A DNA stretch of 36,037 nucleotides from JANLQB01 sp043735935. GTDB taxonomy: Bacteria; Verrucomicrobiota; Verrucomicrobiia; Chthoniobacterales; Chthoniobacteraceae. The DNA lies in NCBI GenBank assembly GCA_043735935.1, contig JAYTDO010000260.1:1-36037 (forward strand), given 5' to 3'. The position numbers were made by a program, and so were the translations under genes. Below are positions 15,815 through 28,146 of this stretch, piece by piece (the stretch's first letter is position 1; each line of letters starts with the position of its first letter). Under the pieces are notes generated by a model. It was given only the letters and a program-made list of their open reading frames with translations, was not told the DNA's origin and did no database searches.

Positions 15815-15841
15815 GCCAAAACTGCACCAGAACCAACACCC

Positions 15842-16039
15842 ATGTACCTCGCCGAGATCGCCAATCACAGCGCCAACGTTGCCACTCAGACCGGATTCGG
15901 CCTCGGCTCGATCCTCGCCGTCACCTTGTCATGGGAGCGCAATCGCTCCATCCTCTGGGCGATTCTCGCCGCGATCTTTTCGTGGCTCTACGTGATCTAT
16001 TTCGCACTGACCCGGCGGAAGGATGAATATCCCCGCTAA
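15842..16039 (+). CDS. Small two-helix membrane protein
   Basis: 65 residues from ATG 15842. A hydrophobic stretch around 18-32 and a clearer helix at 37-57 ('SILWAILAAIFSWLYVIYFAL') are followed by a short charged tail (TRRKDEYPR), the usual topology for small inner-membrane proteins with a cytoplasmic C-terminus. The family is not recognised. It sits 27 bp after the preceding gene. Confidence 0.6.
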   Translation: MYLAEIANHSANVATQTGFGLGSILAVTLSWERNRSILWAILAAIFSWLYVIYFALTRRKDEYPR

Positions 16040-16090
16040 CGAACACTCACGAACGCTGACACAGCCCCACGACGTGATGCGACTTTCCCG

Positions 16091-16513
16091 ATGAATCCGC
16101 GCTCTCGGCAGCACACACCACGAAGCACCCTACCTCCGCTGGAACTTCTGCTGCTCGTCGCCCTGCTGCTCTTCCCCACGCTGGCGAGCGTCCGACTGGC
16201 AGGAACGGTTGGGGCCCAATGGGTGGCCGGCTTTTTCGCCGCGGCATCGAGCCTCACCTTCGGGCTTTATTGGCACGATAAACGTCGGGCGCAGGCCGGC
16301 GGCTGGCGGAGGCCGGAATCCACGTTGCACTGCGCGGAGATGATCGGGGGCTGGCCCGCGGCCTTTCTCGCCCAGCGCATCTTCCGTCATAAGATTTCCA
16401 AAACTCGCTACCAGGTGACCTTTTGGGCGATCGTCGCTTTCCACGAGGCGGCCTCGTTCGACTTCCTCCACGAATGGGAGTTCGCCCAGAGGGCGCTCGT
16501 GTTTTTGAGGTAA
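16091..16513 (+). CDS. DUF1294-type membrane protein
   Basis: 140 residues. The segment 'GLYWHDKRRAQAGGWRRPE' followed by 'AEMIGGWPAAFLAQRIFRHK' and 'SKTRYQVTFW' is the hallmark of DUF1294 (COG3326), small membrane proteins with four helices and a conserved D-K-R and GGW motif. Some members carry an N-terminal cold-shock domain, which this one lacks. The function is unknown. An N-terminal hydrophobic region ('LELLLLVALLLFPTLASV') could be a signal anchor. Confidence 0.8.
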   Translation: MNPRSRQHTPRSTLPPLELLLLVALLLFPTLASVRLAGTVGAQWVAGFFAAASSLTFGLYWHDKRRAQAGGWRRPESTLHCAEMIGGWPAAFLAQRIFRHKISKTRYQVTFWAIVAFHEAASFDFLHEWEFAQRALVFLR

Positions 16514-16621
16514 GGCGATGGCGGTTTGACGCTGTTCGGGACGATGCGAGTTCGCTGCGAATTCGGGTATGCGCCTCAGCACGCTCTGGCATTTTTCGTC
16601 CGGGAGGCTGACACTACTTCC

Positions 16622-17131
16622 GTGAAAACGGCCATTTTCGCCATCGTCCTGCTCGCCTCGCTCCGTGGTGCTGCGCGGGCGGAGACAGTTGAAATGACGA
16701 CCGGTCCGAGGGTGGTCGTGAACTACGAGCCCGCCGTGTGGAAACCTCTGGCTCCGCTCGGCAGCCCGCAGCCGGGCACAACGCAATCGATGACTTGGGC
16801 GCTGCAACAGCCCGAGTGGGCGCAGATCACCGTGAGGAGCGGGCCGGAGCGACAGGACGACGCCGAATTCAAACGCGGCACTCTCGACGCGCAGAAATTC
16901 CGGGGCGACCCAGCGGAGTTGGTGCGCGAGCGGCGGGATTCCATCGCGGGGAAAGAGTGGTTGGTGCTGGAGTTTCGCAACGCCCACACGCGCCCGTCGC
17001 GCAGCGAAATCCATTATTTCCTGCCGGCTGCGGAAGGAACCGTCAGCCTGTTTGTCATTTGCGACGAATCCAGCCTGTCGAAACACCGGCAGGCGATCGA
17101 CGCGTTCTTCCGCAAGATCGCGCTGAAATGA
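16622..17131 (+). CDS. Secreted protein of unknown function
   Basis: 169 residues from GTG 16622. The longer frame from 16526 lacks a signal peptide at its start, whereas the GTG gives a clean one ('AIFAIVLLASLRGAARAETV'). The mature part has no Cys before the 'VICDES' site and no recognised domain; 'LVLEFRNAHTRPSRSEIHYF' and the final 'IDAFFRKIALK' helix look like a small periplasmic alpha/beta protein. It overlaps the SH3 gene by four bases (ATGA), so the two products may act together. Confidence 0.7.
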   Translation: MKTAIFAIVLLASLRGAARAETVEMTTGPRVVVNYEPAVWKPLAPLGSPQPGTTQSMTWALQQPEWAQITVRSGPERQDDAEFKRGTLDAQKFRGDPAELVRERRDSIAGKEWLVLEFRNAHTRPSRSEIHYFLPAAEGTVSLFVICDESSLSKHRQAIDAFFRKIALK

Positions 17132-17502
17132 GCGAGGACAGCGCGGCACCGGATGTCGGCGCGGCGGTGGAGGTCACGAAGGCTTACACGGCGCATTATG
17201 CCGATCCGATTTCCTTCAATGCTGGCGAGGACGTGTGCGTCGGGCGCGGCGACCCCGAATACCCAGGATGGTATTGGTGCCGGGCGGCTTCCGGGAAGGA
17301 AGGCTGGGTTCACCGTTCTTTCCTCGCCGGGTGCGAGGGGATAACGCAGAGCCGCGATGTTTACACCGCGCAGGAATTGACCGCCGCGGTCGGGGAAAGG
17401 GGCCACGTCCTGCGATCGCTGGCCGGATGGGTGTATGTCCGGCTCGCTCGCGGAGACGAGGGCTGGCTGCCGGCGAGCCGCGTGACAGCCGCCGCACGAT
17501 GA
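17128..17502 (+). CDS. Tandem SH3-like domain protein
   Basis: 124 residues from ATG 17128 (ATGA overlap with the upstream gene). Two SH3-like repeats are seen: 'VTKAYTAHYADPISFNAGED' with 'PGWYWCRAASGKEGWVHRSF' in the first, and 'YTAQELTAAVGERG' with 'GWVYVRLARGDEGWLPASR' in the second. No signal peptide is present. Bacterial proteins of this build are thought to bind ligands in the cytoplasm, but their partners are not known to me. The short distance to the upstream secreted protein is odd, since the two would be in different compartments. Confidence 0.75.
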   Translation: MSEDSAAPDVGAAVEVTKAYTAHYADPISFNAGEDVCVGRGDPEYPGWYWCRAASGKEGWVHRSFLAGCEGITQSRDVYTAQELTAAVGERGHVLRSLAGWVYVRLARGDEGWLPASRVTAAAR

Positions 17503-17606
17503 GGGACCGGTGGTCCACACGGTCGTCCAAGCCCGTTCGCAGGAGGGCAAATTCGATTGCCATAAAATCGCCGGAAGCGCTAATTCTCCGGGCACTCTTA
17601 CATTCC

Positions 17607-18191
17607 ATGAACACCCGTTTGGTTATCCCCCTCCTTTTCATCACGGCATCCATCGTTCCGGTTTCCGCCGCCGACAAAATCGAGGATTTTTTGGGCGTCA
17701 AATTTGGCGCGACCGCAGCGGTGGCGAAGGAAGCGATGCTGGCGCGCGGGTCGAAGCTGAAGGATGCCAAGACGACGGATGTTCTGACGTTCACCGACGG
17801 GACTTACGCAGGGGAACGCATCACGGAACTGGAAATGCATTTCACGAAGGAGCAGTTCGACATGGCGACGGTGACGCTGAAGTACAGCACGGGAAAATCG
17901 GCGGAAAAAGGCATGGCGCTTTACGAGTCGATCCGCAAATCGCTCACGGAGAAATACGGTGCGCCCACGACAACGCCGTCGATCGCGCGGGGAAAGAATT
18001 TCGAGGAGAAGGCCAAAGCGAGCCAACTGGAGACGATCTGGCAGTCGACAGACGCATTGAGAGGGGAGCATCGATCGATCACGCTGCGGGTGCCCGGGAT
18101 CGGGATGTACGACTGGACGTTTACGATCCTCTATCAGGATCACAACGGCGGCAGAGCGGGCAAAGGGCCTGCGCCAAAGAAGGACGTGTGA
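17607..18191 (+). CDS. Secreted protein of unknown function
   Basis: 194 residues from ATG 17607, with a signal peptide ending near 'VPVSAADKIED'. The mature part starts 'FLGVKFGATAAVAKEAMLAR', a pattern I associate with periplasmic proteins that compare a predicted and a measured quantity ('VKFGATxxxVxxxM'), and includes 'KSLTEKYGAPT'. No Cys is present. The gene is the last of the plus-strand run and converges on rhlE with 30 bp between. Confidence 0.7.
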   Translation: MNTRLVIPLLFITASIVPVSAADKIEDFLGVKFGATAAVAKEAMLARGSKLKDAKTTDVLTFTDGTYAGERITELEMHFTKEQFDMATVTLKYSTGKSAEKGMALYESIRKSLTEKYGAPTTTPSIARGKNFEEKAKASQLETIWQSTDALRGEHRSITLRVPGIGMYDWTFTILYQDHNGGRAGKGPAPKKDV

Positions 18192-18221
18192 GGCCCGCGA
18201 CGAGCGCGGCGCCGATCCACG

Positions 18222-19442
18222 TCAGCGCCGGCCGCGCTTGCCGCCGAACGTATAGCCGCGCAGGGTGCGCACCCCTTTGCCGACGCCGCCCTGGGGGATG
18301 GCGTCTTCATTGAAAAGGGCCGTGTAAATATAGTCGAAGCCGTCGAGCCGGAGACGCGGCACCTTCATGCCGATGAAACGCTCGATGGCACGAACGTGAT
18401 CGATCTCCTCGGCAGTGAAAATGGTGAACGCTTCGCCGACATTCTGCGCACGACCGGTGCGGCCGATGCGGTGAACGTAATCCTCGGGATGGCCGGGCAC
18501 GTCGAAATTGATCACGTGCGAAACACCCGCGATGTCGAGACCGCGCGCGGCAATGTCGGTGGCGACCATCACTTCGTATTTCCCGCTCTTAAAACCCTCA
18601 AGCGCCTCCATGCGCTCGCGCTGGGTGCGGTTCGAGTGCAGGACGGCGACAGCGTGCTTCTGCTCCTTGAGCCGCACGGCGACTTTGTCGGCCATGATTT
18701 TCGTAGAGGTGAAAACGATCGCGCAGTCGTAGTGCGTGCGTTCGAGGAGCGCGAGAAAGAGGTCGAACTTTTGGTCCTTCGCGACCGGGTAAAGCGCGTG
18801 GCTGACGGTCTCGGCGGGGCTGAAGCGGATGCCGATTTCGATGACTTCGGGGTTGTTGAGCACCCACGATGTCATGGTGGCGATCTCGGGCGGCAGCGTG
18901 GCGGAGAAGAAGAATGTCTGGCGCTGTTTTGGGCAGCGCTCGACGATCCGACGGACCTGCGGAAGGAAGCCCATGTCGAGCATTCGATCCACTTCATCGA
19001 GCACGAGATACTGGATGGAATCGAGCTTGATGGTGCCGTCTTCGAGGAAGTCCAGGAGGCGGCCAGGAGTCGCCACCAGCACGTCCACGCCTTCGGCGAT
19101 CATCTCGCGCTGCGGTCCGTAGCCGACACCGCCATGGACGAGGCCGATCTTCAAATCCATGAAACGCGCGAAGTCACGGAAGGCCGTCTCGACCTGCGCG
19201 GCGAGCTCGCGCGTGGGCTCCAGGATAAGCACGCGCATGGCGCCGTGATTTTCCAGCAAGCTCAGGATGGGCAAGCCGAAGGCGGCGGTCTTGCCCGTGC
19301 CGGTCTGCGCGGACCCCATCACGTCGCGACCGTTGAGGATCGACGGAATGGCGCGCAACTGAATGGGAGTCGCCTCGGCGTAGCCCATGGCCTGCACGCC
19401 TTTTACGACCGACTCCAATAATCCAAAATCCAAAAATGACAT
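18222..19442 (-). CDS. rhlE: DEAD-box RNA helicase, RhlE type
   Basis: 406 residues from ATG 19442; a TTG at 19451 would add three. All helicase motifs are present: Q motif 'YAEATPIQLRAIP', motif I 'AQTGTGKT', Ia 'PTRELAAQ', II 'VLDEVDRM', III 'SATLP', IV 'IVFTSTK', V 'ARGLDI' and VI 'HRIGRTGR'. Motif II reads DEVD, not DEAD; both acidic residues that bind Mg and activate water are kept. The C-terminal tail is short and basic (GKRGRR). RhlE proteins unwind structured RNA in ribosome assembly and RNA decay. Confidence 0.93.
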   Translation of the reverse strand: MSFLDFGLLESVVKGVQAMGYAEATPIQLRAIPSILNGRDVMGSAQTGTGKTAAFGLPILSLLENHGAMRVLILEPTRELAAQVETAFRDFARFMDLKIGLVHGGVGYGPQREMIAEGVDVLVATPGRLLDFLEDGTIKLDSIQYLVLDEVDRMLDMGFLPQVRRIVERCPKQRQTFFFSATLPPEIATMTSWVLNNPEVIEIGIRFSPAETVSHALYPVAKDQKFDLFLALLERTHYDCAIVFTSTKIMADKVAVRLKEQKHAVAVLHSNRTQRERMEALEGFKSGKYEVMVATDIAARGLDIAGVSHVINFDVPGHPEDYVHRIGRTGRAQNVGEAFTIFTAEEIDHVRAIERFIGMKVPRLRLDGFDYIYTALFNEDAIPQGGVGKGVRTLRGYTFGGKRGRR

Positions 19443-19504
19443 TGTGGGCAACTACCCGCGCACGGGCGCGGATACAACAAATGATTTCTTCGCGAAGGAC
19501 CGCG

Positions 19505-21055
19505 TCATTTCACGGCTCGCGGCTTGGTGATGCGGATTCGGTCGACCTCCTTGCCCTCGATCGTGATCTGCTTGAGCACAAACTCATCCGGGGTGAGTTC
19601 CACCACCGAGAACGAATTCTTTTCCGCGAAATACTTTGCCGTGAACGGCACGTAGTTCCCTGGATGATCTTTCTTTAGCTGCTCGATCGTTTTTTGGAAC
19701 TCCTTCGCATTGTAAAGCGTCGCGCCGCCGCCGCCGCTCACGATGTGCAGCACTCCCTCGGGCGTCGTGTCCGTCACCCCGTCAAAGGTTTCGTCCATCA
19801 CGTAGTCCCCATTCACCCGGCCTTTCGGGTCGCGCGTCGGCGGGTTCGGCGTGAAACGAAGCGGTTTCGAGCGCTGATAGTTATGCACGTGCCCCGCGAA
19901 GACCACATCCACGCCGTTCGCCTCGAAGATCGGTTCGAGCAGACGCATCTTTTGCTCGGTGAAATGCTGCGGTGAGGTCTGGAAGGGCGGCGCGTGAATG
20001 CAGACGAACTTCCAGCGCTGTTGGGACTGCTTCAGGTCGTTCTCGATCCACGGGGCGAGTTTCATGAACGACGGCGAGTTGTAGCTATTCGTGTCGAGTA
20101 CGGTGAAATGCGCGGCACCGTAGTCGAACGAATACACGTTCAACGCCGGATACATCGCGCCCACGTTGGTTTTGAAGTCCGCCGCCACCTTCGCGTCCTT
20201 GCCGAGCGGCGTGTTCCAAGGGCCGACGCCCGGCCCATTAAGCGGAGCGCTGAAGAAATAAAACGCCCCGAACGCATCGGGATAATCGGGCAGCTTCGCC
20301 ACGTCGGCGTCGTGATTACCAATCACCGGGTAGAATGGAATCGACGCCATCAGCGGCGCCCCCGTTTTCGCACTCGGCACGGAAACGTCGTTATATGTCG
20401 CCCAAAAGTGGTGCAAATACTGGCTCACCCGCCCCGCCGAATACACGATGTCGCCGAGCGCCACGACAAAGTCCGGCTTCACCAGCGAAACCTGATAGGC
20501 GATCGCATTCTGCTCCGGCTTGCCGTTCGCAAGGTCACCCATCGCGACAAACCGGATCGGCTTGTCCGGCGTCGCGCGCGTCCGAAATTTCCCCTCACGC
20601 ACCACCGCCTTCCCCGTCGTCACGCGATAGGCGACCTCGCTGTTAAAGGCCAGACCGTCGAGCGTGGCGCGGTAGCGATAAAAATGCTGCTCCTTCTCGG
20701 CGATCTGCGGTGAAGCTTCCTTGATGGTCGTCTTCGTCACGTCTTCGATCGTCACGGGGATCTCCACCGCCGGCGCCGGAGTCGCGGGCCTCGGAGTCAC
20801 GGCGGGGACTTTCGCCGGCATAAAATCGAGCGCCAACCGCTCCGGCTTTGCCGTCCGGGCAGGCTGCCCGAATACCCGGAACTCGACGGCAAACTCCGCC
20901 GGCAGTTGATCCGTCACCCACGTCAACACCTTCACATCCGCTCCCACCAGCGAAGGCCCGTCGCCCGGCTGCAGGTATGGTTTTACCAGCACCGTCTGGG
21001 CACACAGCACGGCGGGGAACAACAAAACGCAGAGCGCGATACGGGGGATAATCAT
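19505..21055 (-). CDS. Secreted metallophosphoesterase (purple acid phosphatase-like)
   Basis: 516 residues from ATG 21055 with a signal peptide ('RIALCVLLFPAVLCAQTV'). An N-terminal fibronectin-like region is followed by a metallophosphoesterase domain with all five motif blocks: 'VAMGDLANGK', 'ALGDIVYSAG', 'VIGNHDADV', 'VCIHAPPF' and 'FAGHVHNYQR'. The layout, with an N-terminal beta domain and the GDxxY/GNHD/GHxH motifs, fits purple acid phosphatases and their bacterial relatives, which release phosphate from organic esters outside the cytoplasm. The N-terminal part also has a Pro/Ala-rich insert. It is 40 bp downstream of the cytochrome/copper/TPR gene. Confidence 0.88.
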   Translation of the reverse strand: MIIPRIALCVLLFPAVLCAQTVLVKPYLQPGDGPSLVGADVKVLTWVTDQLPAEFAVEFRVFGQPARTAKPERLALDFMPAKVPAVTPRPATPAPAVEIPVTIEDVTKTTIKEASPQIAEKEQHFYRYRATLDGLAFNSEVAYRVTTGKAVVREGKFRTRATPDKPIRFVAMGDLANGKPEQNAIAYQVSLVKPDFVVALGDIVYSAGRVSQYLHHFWATYNDVSVPSAKTGAPLMASIPFYPVIGNHDADVAKLPDYPDAFGAFYFFSAPLNGPGVGPWNTPLGKDAKVAADFKTNVGAMYPALNVYSFDYGAAHFTVLDTNSYNSPSFMKLAPWIENDLKQSQQRWKFVCIHAPPFQTSPQHFTEQKMRLLEPIFEANGVDVVFAGHVHNYQRSKPLRFTPNPPTRDPKGRVNGDYVMDETFDGVTDTTPEGVLHIVSGGGGATLYNAKEFQKTIEQLKKDHPGNYVPFTAKYFAEKNSFSVVELTPDEFVLKQITIEGKEVDRIRITKPRAVK

Positions 21056-21095
21056 GGTGGGAAATGGTTCGGGGAAAATAACCTTAACCCACCCG

Positions 21096-22835
21096 TCAAC
21101 GCGCCGCTTCCCGTACCCGTGCCCGCGCCCGCTCGAGATTCTGGATTGCCAAAGCGTCCGAGGGATCGAGTTGGACGGCCCTTTCAAGATGTTCAATCGC
21201 CGCTGGAACGTCGCTGGCGCCGAGGAGCAGCCAGCCAAGATTATTTTGGGATTTCTGATCGCTCGGGTCCAATTCGACGGCTCGCGTCACTGCGGCCCTC
21301 GCTCCCGTCATGTTGTTTTGCTGGATCAAGATTTGGCCACGGATGGCGTAGGCGCGAGCATACTTCGGGTCGTCCTCCACCGCGCGGCCGAGCTGTAGCA
21401 TCGCTTCGCCAGACCGCCCCGAAGCGGCCAGCGCATTCGCTAATTCGGTGCGGACTTCGGCATTCTTCGGTTCAGCACGCAGCAGCATCGAGGAACGCGC
21501 GATCGAGTCCGGCAGCGCCGAGTTAAAATAAAAGTCCCGCGCCAGCACTTCAAAATCCGCCGGGTTGCGCGGTTCGACCTGGAGCCACAGCTCTCCCATT
21601 TCATCCGTCGTCTGCAGCCCGTAAGTGACGCGCTGCGGAGGCTGGCTCGGGTTGTTCGGGTTGGCGCTCGAGTTGTCGTACGTGTAACGCATCCGCAACG
21701 TCGTGCCTTTCGGAAGAAACACCGGCGCGGCAAATCGATAGTCGGCCTGCCAGTTGAAGTCCCAGTTCTTGATGAGGATCAGCTCCTTGGTAGTGCCGTC
21801 GGGCAGTTCGGCCCACCCATGCACCTCGCGGCCGAGGTAATGAAGATGCGGCAGGAGCGCGAGGACGTCGGTATCGACGGGAACTTCGTAAGACGATTCG
21901 ATCGCGTAATCGCGCACCCCGGCCGGAATGTCGATCTGGACCGAGCGGAGCAGGATGCGGAAGGAAAACCGCCGCGGCGGCTGATCGGTAAAATAAAGCG
22001 CGACGGTCGGTCGAATGGTCTCCGGTTTTCCCGTCGGGCGCATGTGAAGTTGGAGGACAATATCTGTGTTCTTGTGAAGCAGTGCGGCCATGCCGTCCGG
22101 CGCTTCAGATGGTCGTCGACCCGGCTGCCAACTCAGGAACAAGGCGTTCGGCGATGTCGCACCGTCACCGACATCCATGCCCGCAAATCCCGGCAACTGG
22201 TCGATCGCCGCACGGCGCCTCGCAGCGCCCGTATCGTCGACGAGCACAAAGGCGTGATGAATCGCTTTCGTCGGGCCAGGCCGAAACTCCAGAGCCCGCA
22301 GGAAGCGATCCTTCGAAACCGGGTTCGGGATCACAAAATTTCGGTAAACATCCCGTCCGTCCGCAAACAGCGTGAACGCCTCGGGGAGCGTCACGATGAG
22401 ATCGGGTTTGCCGAGTTGCCAGTCGTCGTTCCACTCCGCTTTGGCCTTGAGGTCGCCCGCCGCACCTTCGGGCGCTCCGGCCTCAAACCACCGGGCAATC
22501 GTCGCGATCTGCGCGGCAGTCAGGGTGCGCTCGCCGACGAAGTCCCCATGCCCCGGCGCGGGCAGCCACGGCGGCATAAAGCGGGTGCCAGTCACGCGTG
22601 CGATGAGTTGCGCGCGCTTTTTCGCATCAGGATAAGTGGCGAGGCTGAACGGACCGATGCCGCCGGGATGGTGGCAGACGACGCACTCGCCGAAGAGAAT
22701 CGGGGCGACATCGCGGTTGAACGTGGGAGCGCCCTCCGGATGCAACGTTTTCGCAACCGCGCCGGAGCCACACGCGAAAGCGAGCAAGGCGAGGACGACA
22801 AAGAATCGGCTCGTCTTCGAAATAGAGAAAACCAA
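21096..22835 (-). CDS. Cytochrome c-copper monooxygenase-TPR protein
   Basis: 579 residues if started at TTG 22835, two bases after the metH stop. Residues 1-28 form a signal peptide. A heme-binding C51-VV-C54-H55 with a probable axial Met in 'RFMPPW' (Met87) gives a cytochrome c domain. The middle resembles the PHM/dopamine beta-monooxygenase fold: 'AIHHAFV' and 'LHMRPTG' for one copper, 'PHLHYLG' and 'TTDEMGELW' for the other, so the usual five His and one Met seem present. The last ~140 residues are TPRs. This architecture occurs in Acidobacteriota and Planctomycetota, with unknown substrate. It probably acts in the periplasm, with the heme as electron donor (inference). The start is uncertain because no ATG lies before the signal peptide. 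Confidence 0.75.
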   Translation of the reverse strand: MVFSISKTSRFFVVLALLAFACGSGAVAKTLHPEGAPTFNRDVAPILFGECVVCHHPGGIGPFSLATYPDAKKRAQLIARVTGTRFMPPWLPAPGHGDFVGERTLTAAQIATIARWFEAGAPEGAAGDLKAKAEWNDDWQLGKPDLIVTLPEAFTLFADGRDVYRNFVIPNPVSKDRFLRALEFRPGPTKAIHHAFVLVDDTGAARRRAAIDQLPGFAGMDVGDGATSPNALFLSWQPGRRPSEAPDGMAALLHKNTDIVLQLHMRPTGKPETIRPTVALYFTDQPPRRFSFRILLRSVQIDIPAGVRDYAIESSYEVPVDTDVLALLPHLHYLGREVHGWAELPDGTTKELILIKNWDFNWQADYRFAAPVFLPKGTTLRMRYTYDNSSANPNNPSQPPQRVTYGLQTTDEMGELWLQVEPRNPADFEVLARDFYFNSALPDSIARSSMLLRAEPKNAEVRTELANALAASGRSGEAMLQLGRAVEDDPKYARAYAIRGQILIQQNNMTGARAAVTRAVELDPSDQKSQNNLGWLLLGASDVPAAIEHLERAVQLDPSDALAIQNLERARARVREAAR

Positions 22836-22837
22836 GT

Positions 22838-26635
<3,798 letters not shown>

Positions 26636-26683
26636 AGCAATCCGAATAGACTCGGTGCCCAGCCGTCGGCAAGGAACAAATTA

Positions 26684-26699
26684 TCCAATCATGATTGGA
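26684..26699. promoter_or_regulatory. 16-bp perfect palindrome upstream of metH
   Basis: TCCAATCATGATTGGA is its own reverse complement and sits about 49 bases upstream of the metH start, inside the 84-bp gap. It could be a dimer operator or a short hairpin. There is no T-run to make it a terminator for the prenyltransferase gene. No regulator is identified. Confidence 0.45.
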
Positions 26700-26719
26700 A
26701 GATGGGTGTTTTGATCGAA

Positions 26720-27583
26720 TCAGCGAAGCGCGACTTGATCGACGAAGATTCCCGCGAGAAAGACCACGCCGACGAAGGCGTTGCTGCTGAAAAAGGCCCG
26801 GTTGATCGCCCCGATGTCACCCTTGCCGGCAGTCGAGTGCTCAAACACAAGCGCACCCGCGACGAGCATGAGACTGGCGTAATAGGCGATACCGAGTCCC
26901 GCGCACCATCCGAATACGGGAAGCACTGCCAGCATCGCCACGTGCAAGCCTTGCGCGATACGCAGGCTTTTCACGATCCCAAACCGGACCACGAGCGAGC
27001 GCAGCCCTTCGGCTTTGTCGAAGTCGTGATCCTGCGTCGCGTAAATCATGTCGAAGCCCGCGACCCAGAACAACACCGCCAGCGCGAGCACGAGCGGCGC
27101 AAAGGCGAACGAACCGGCGACCGCGAGCCACGCGCCCACCGGCGAAACCGAAAGCGCGAGACCGAGGAAGAAGTGGCTGAATGAGGTAAAGCGCTTTGTG
27201 AGAGAATAGAAAAAAACGATCGCGAGCGCGACCGGCGAAAGCCAAAAGCACAGCGGATTGATCCACCAGGTCGTGGCGATGAATGCGGCGGAAGTCGCGA
27301 TGAGCAACGCGATGGCTCCACCGCGGGAGATGAGCGTGTGGCGGTCGGCCGTGCGGGGATTTCGCTGGTCGATCTGCCAGTCGGCGAGTCGATTGAAAAC
27401 CATGGCGGCGGTACGCGCGAAAACCATGCAAAGCAGGATCAGGCCGAACGTTTTCACCGACGGCAGTCCGCGCGCGGCCACCAGCATGGCTCCAAAGGCA
27501 AACGGCAGAGCGAAGACAGTGTGCGAAAACCGCACAAACCGTAATGCCCGCACAAACCCTCCGGGCGCCGATCGGCCGTTCAC
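26720..27583 (-). CDS. UbiA-family prenyltransferase
   Basis: 287 residues with about eight membrane segments. The first Asp-rich motif is N64-RLA-D68-WQI-D72 (then 'RNPRTADR'), and the second is in 'DMIYATQDHDFDKAEG'. Both bind the Mg-pyrophosphate of the prenyl donor. The family includes UbiA (4-hydroxybenzoate) and MqnP, the enzyme of the futalosine menaquinone route; Verrucomicrobiota commonly use menaquinone, so MqnP is plausible, but no mqn gene is in the window. It overlaps the upstream secreted-protein gene by four bases. Confidence 0.85.
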   Translation of the reverse strand: MNGRSAPGGFVRALRFVRFSHTVFALPFAFGAMLVAARGLPSVKTFGLILLCMVFARTAAMVFNRLADWQIDQRNPRTADRHTLISRGGAIALLIATSAAFIATTWWINPLCFWLSPVALAIVFFYSLTKRFTSFSHFFLGLALSVSPVGAWLAVAGSFAFAPLVLALAVLFWVAGFDMIYATQDHDFDKAEGLRSLVVRFGIVKSLRIAQGLHVAMLAVLPVFGWCAGLGIAYYASLMLVAGALVFEHSTAGKGDIGAINRAFFSSNAFVGVVFLAGIFVDQVALR

Positions 27584-28146
27584 TTCGCGTCCAACACGCT
27601 CTTGGCTTCTTCAGCCTCCTCGAACATCCCCGTCACGCGATCATCCACGCGCAAATCGATGAGCCGCCAAAGATTGTCTGAGAGATAGAAATAGAAGCGC
27701 CAGCGCAGCGGAAACTCCTTATTAAGGGAAAGGTACGTGCGGCGTAGCAAATGCGATCCCACGCTTTTAGTTTCGACCAACTCGAAACCCTGCACGGGTC
27801 CGAAAAGATCGGTCGCGTCCTTAGTTTTGGTTTTGAGCGTTTTGATGTCATCGGGGCGCTCTGCGATTTTGGATCCTTTTGTCAGCCCTTCGTAAGCGGG
27901 GTCGATCTGACCCTTTTGCAACAGGCCAAAGAAGATCGCCGCCACTTGCGCCGGAACGTCATTCGATGCGGTCGTCGGCGTGGCAACGCGCGGGGACTCG
28001 CCTGACGACGATTCCGCATTTTTCGGAGCCGCTTCCGCCGCGGCCTTCGGCTTTTCGGCAACAGCGGGCTTTTCCCTGGCCGGCTTTTCCTGCGCGGATG
28101 CGATGGAGGCGGTGATGAGGGAAAGGAAGAGGAGGAAATGTTTCAT
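27580..28146 (-). CDS. Secreted protein of unknown function
   Basis: 188 residues from ATG 28146; a longer frame runs upstream into the MBL gene and is rejected. A signal peptide ends near 'ITASIASAQEK', followed by a low-complexity Lys/Pro/Ala/Glu linker (~25-60) and a compact C-terminal domain with 'VPAQVAAIFFGLLQKGQIDP', 'GFELVETKSVGSHLLRR' and 'LRWRFYFYLSDNLWRLIDL'. That strand pattern resembles NTF2-like or DUF4864-like small domains, not firmly assigned. It is sandwiched with four-base overlaps between the MBL and UbiA genes. Confidence 0.7.
   Translation of the reverse strand: MKHFLLFLSLITASIASAQEKPAREKPAVAEKPKAAAEAAPKNAESSSGESPRVATPTTASNDVPAQVAAIFFGLLQKGQIDPAYEGLTKGSKIAERPDDIKTLKTKTKDATDLFGPVQGFELVETKSVGSHLLRRTYLSLNKEFPLRWRFYFYLSDNLWRLIDLRVDDRVTGMFEEAEEAKSVLDAK

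Noticed and set aside
18192..18245. A GC-rich hairpin between the convergent secreted-protein and rhlE genes as a terminator
   Set aside because: The pairing overlaps the rhlE coding end and lacks a T-run.
26636..26719. A riboswitch (SAM, SAH or cobalamin) before metH
   Set aside because: The gap is 84 bases and I could not match it to the conserved core of any of these; only a palindrome is evident.
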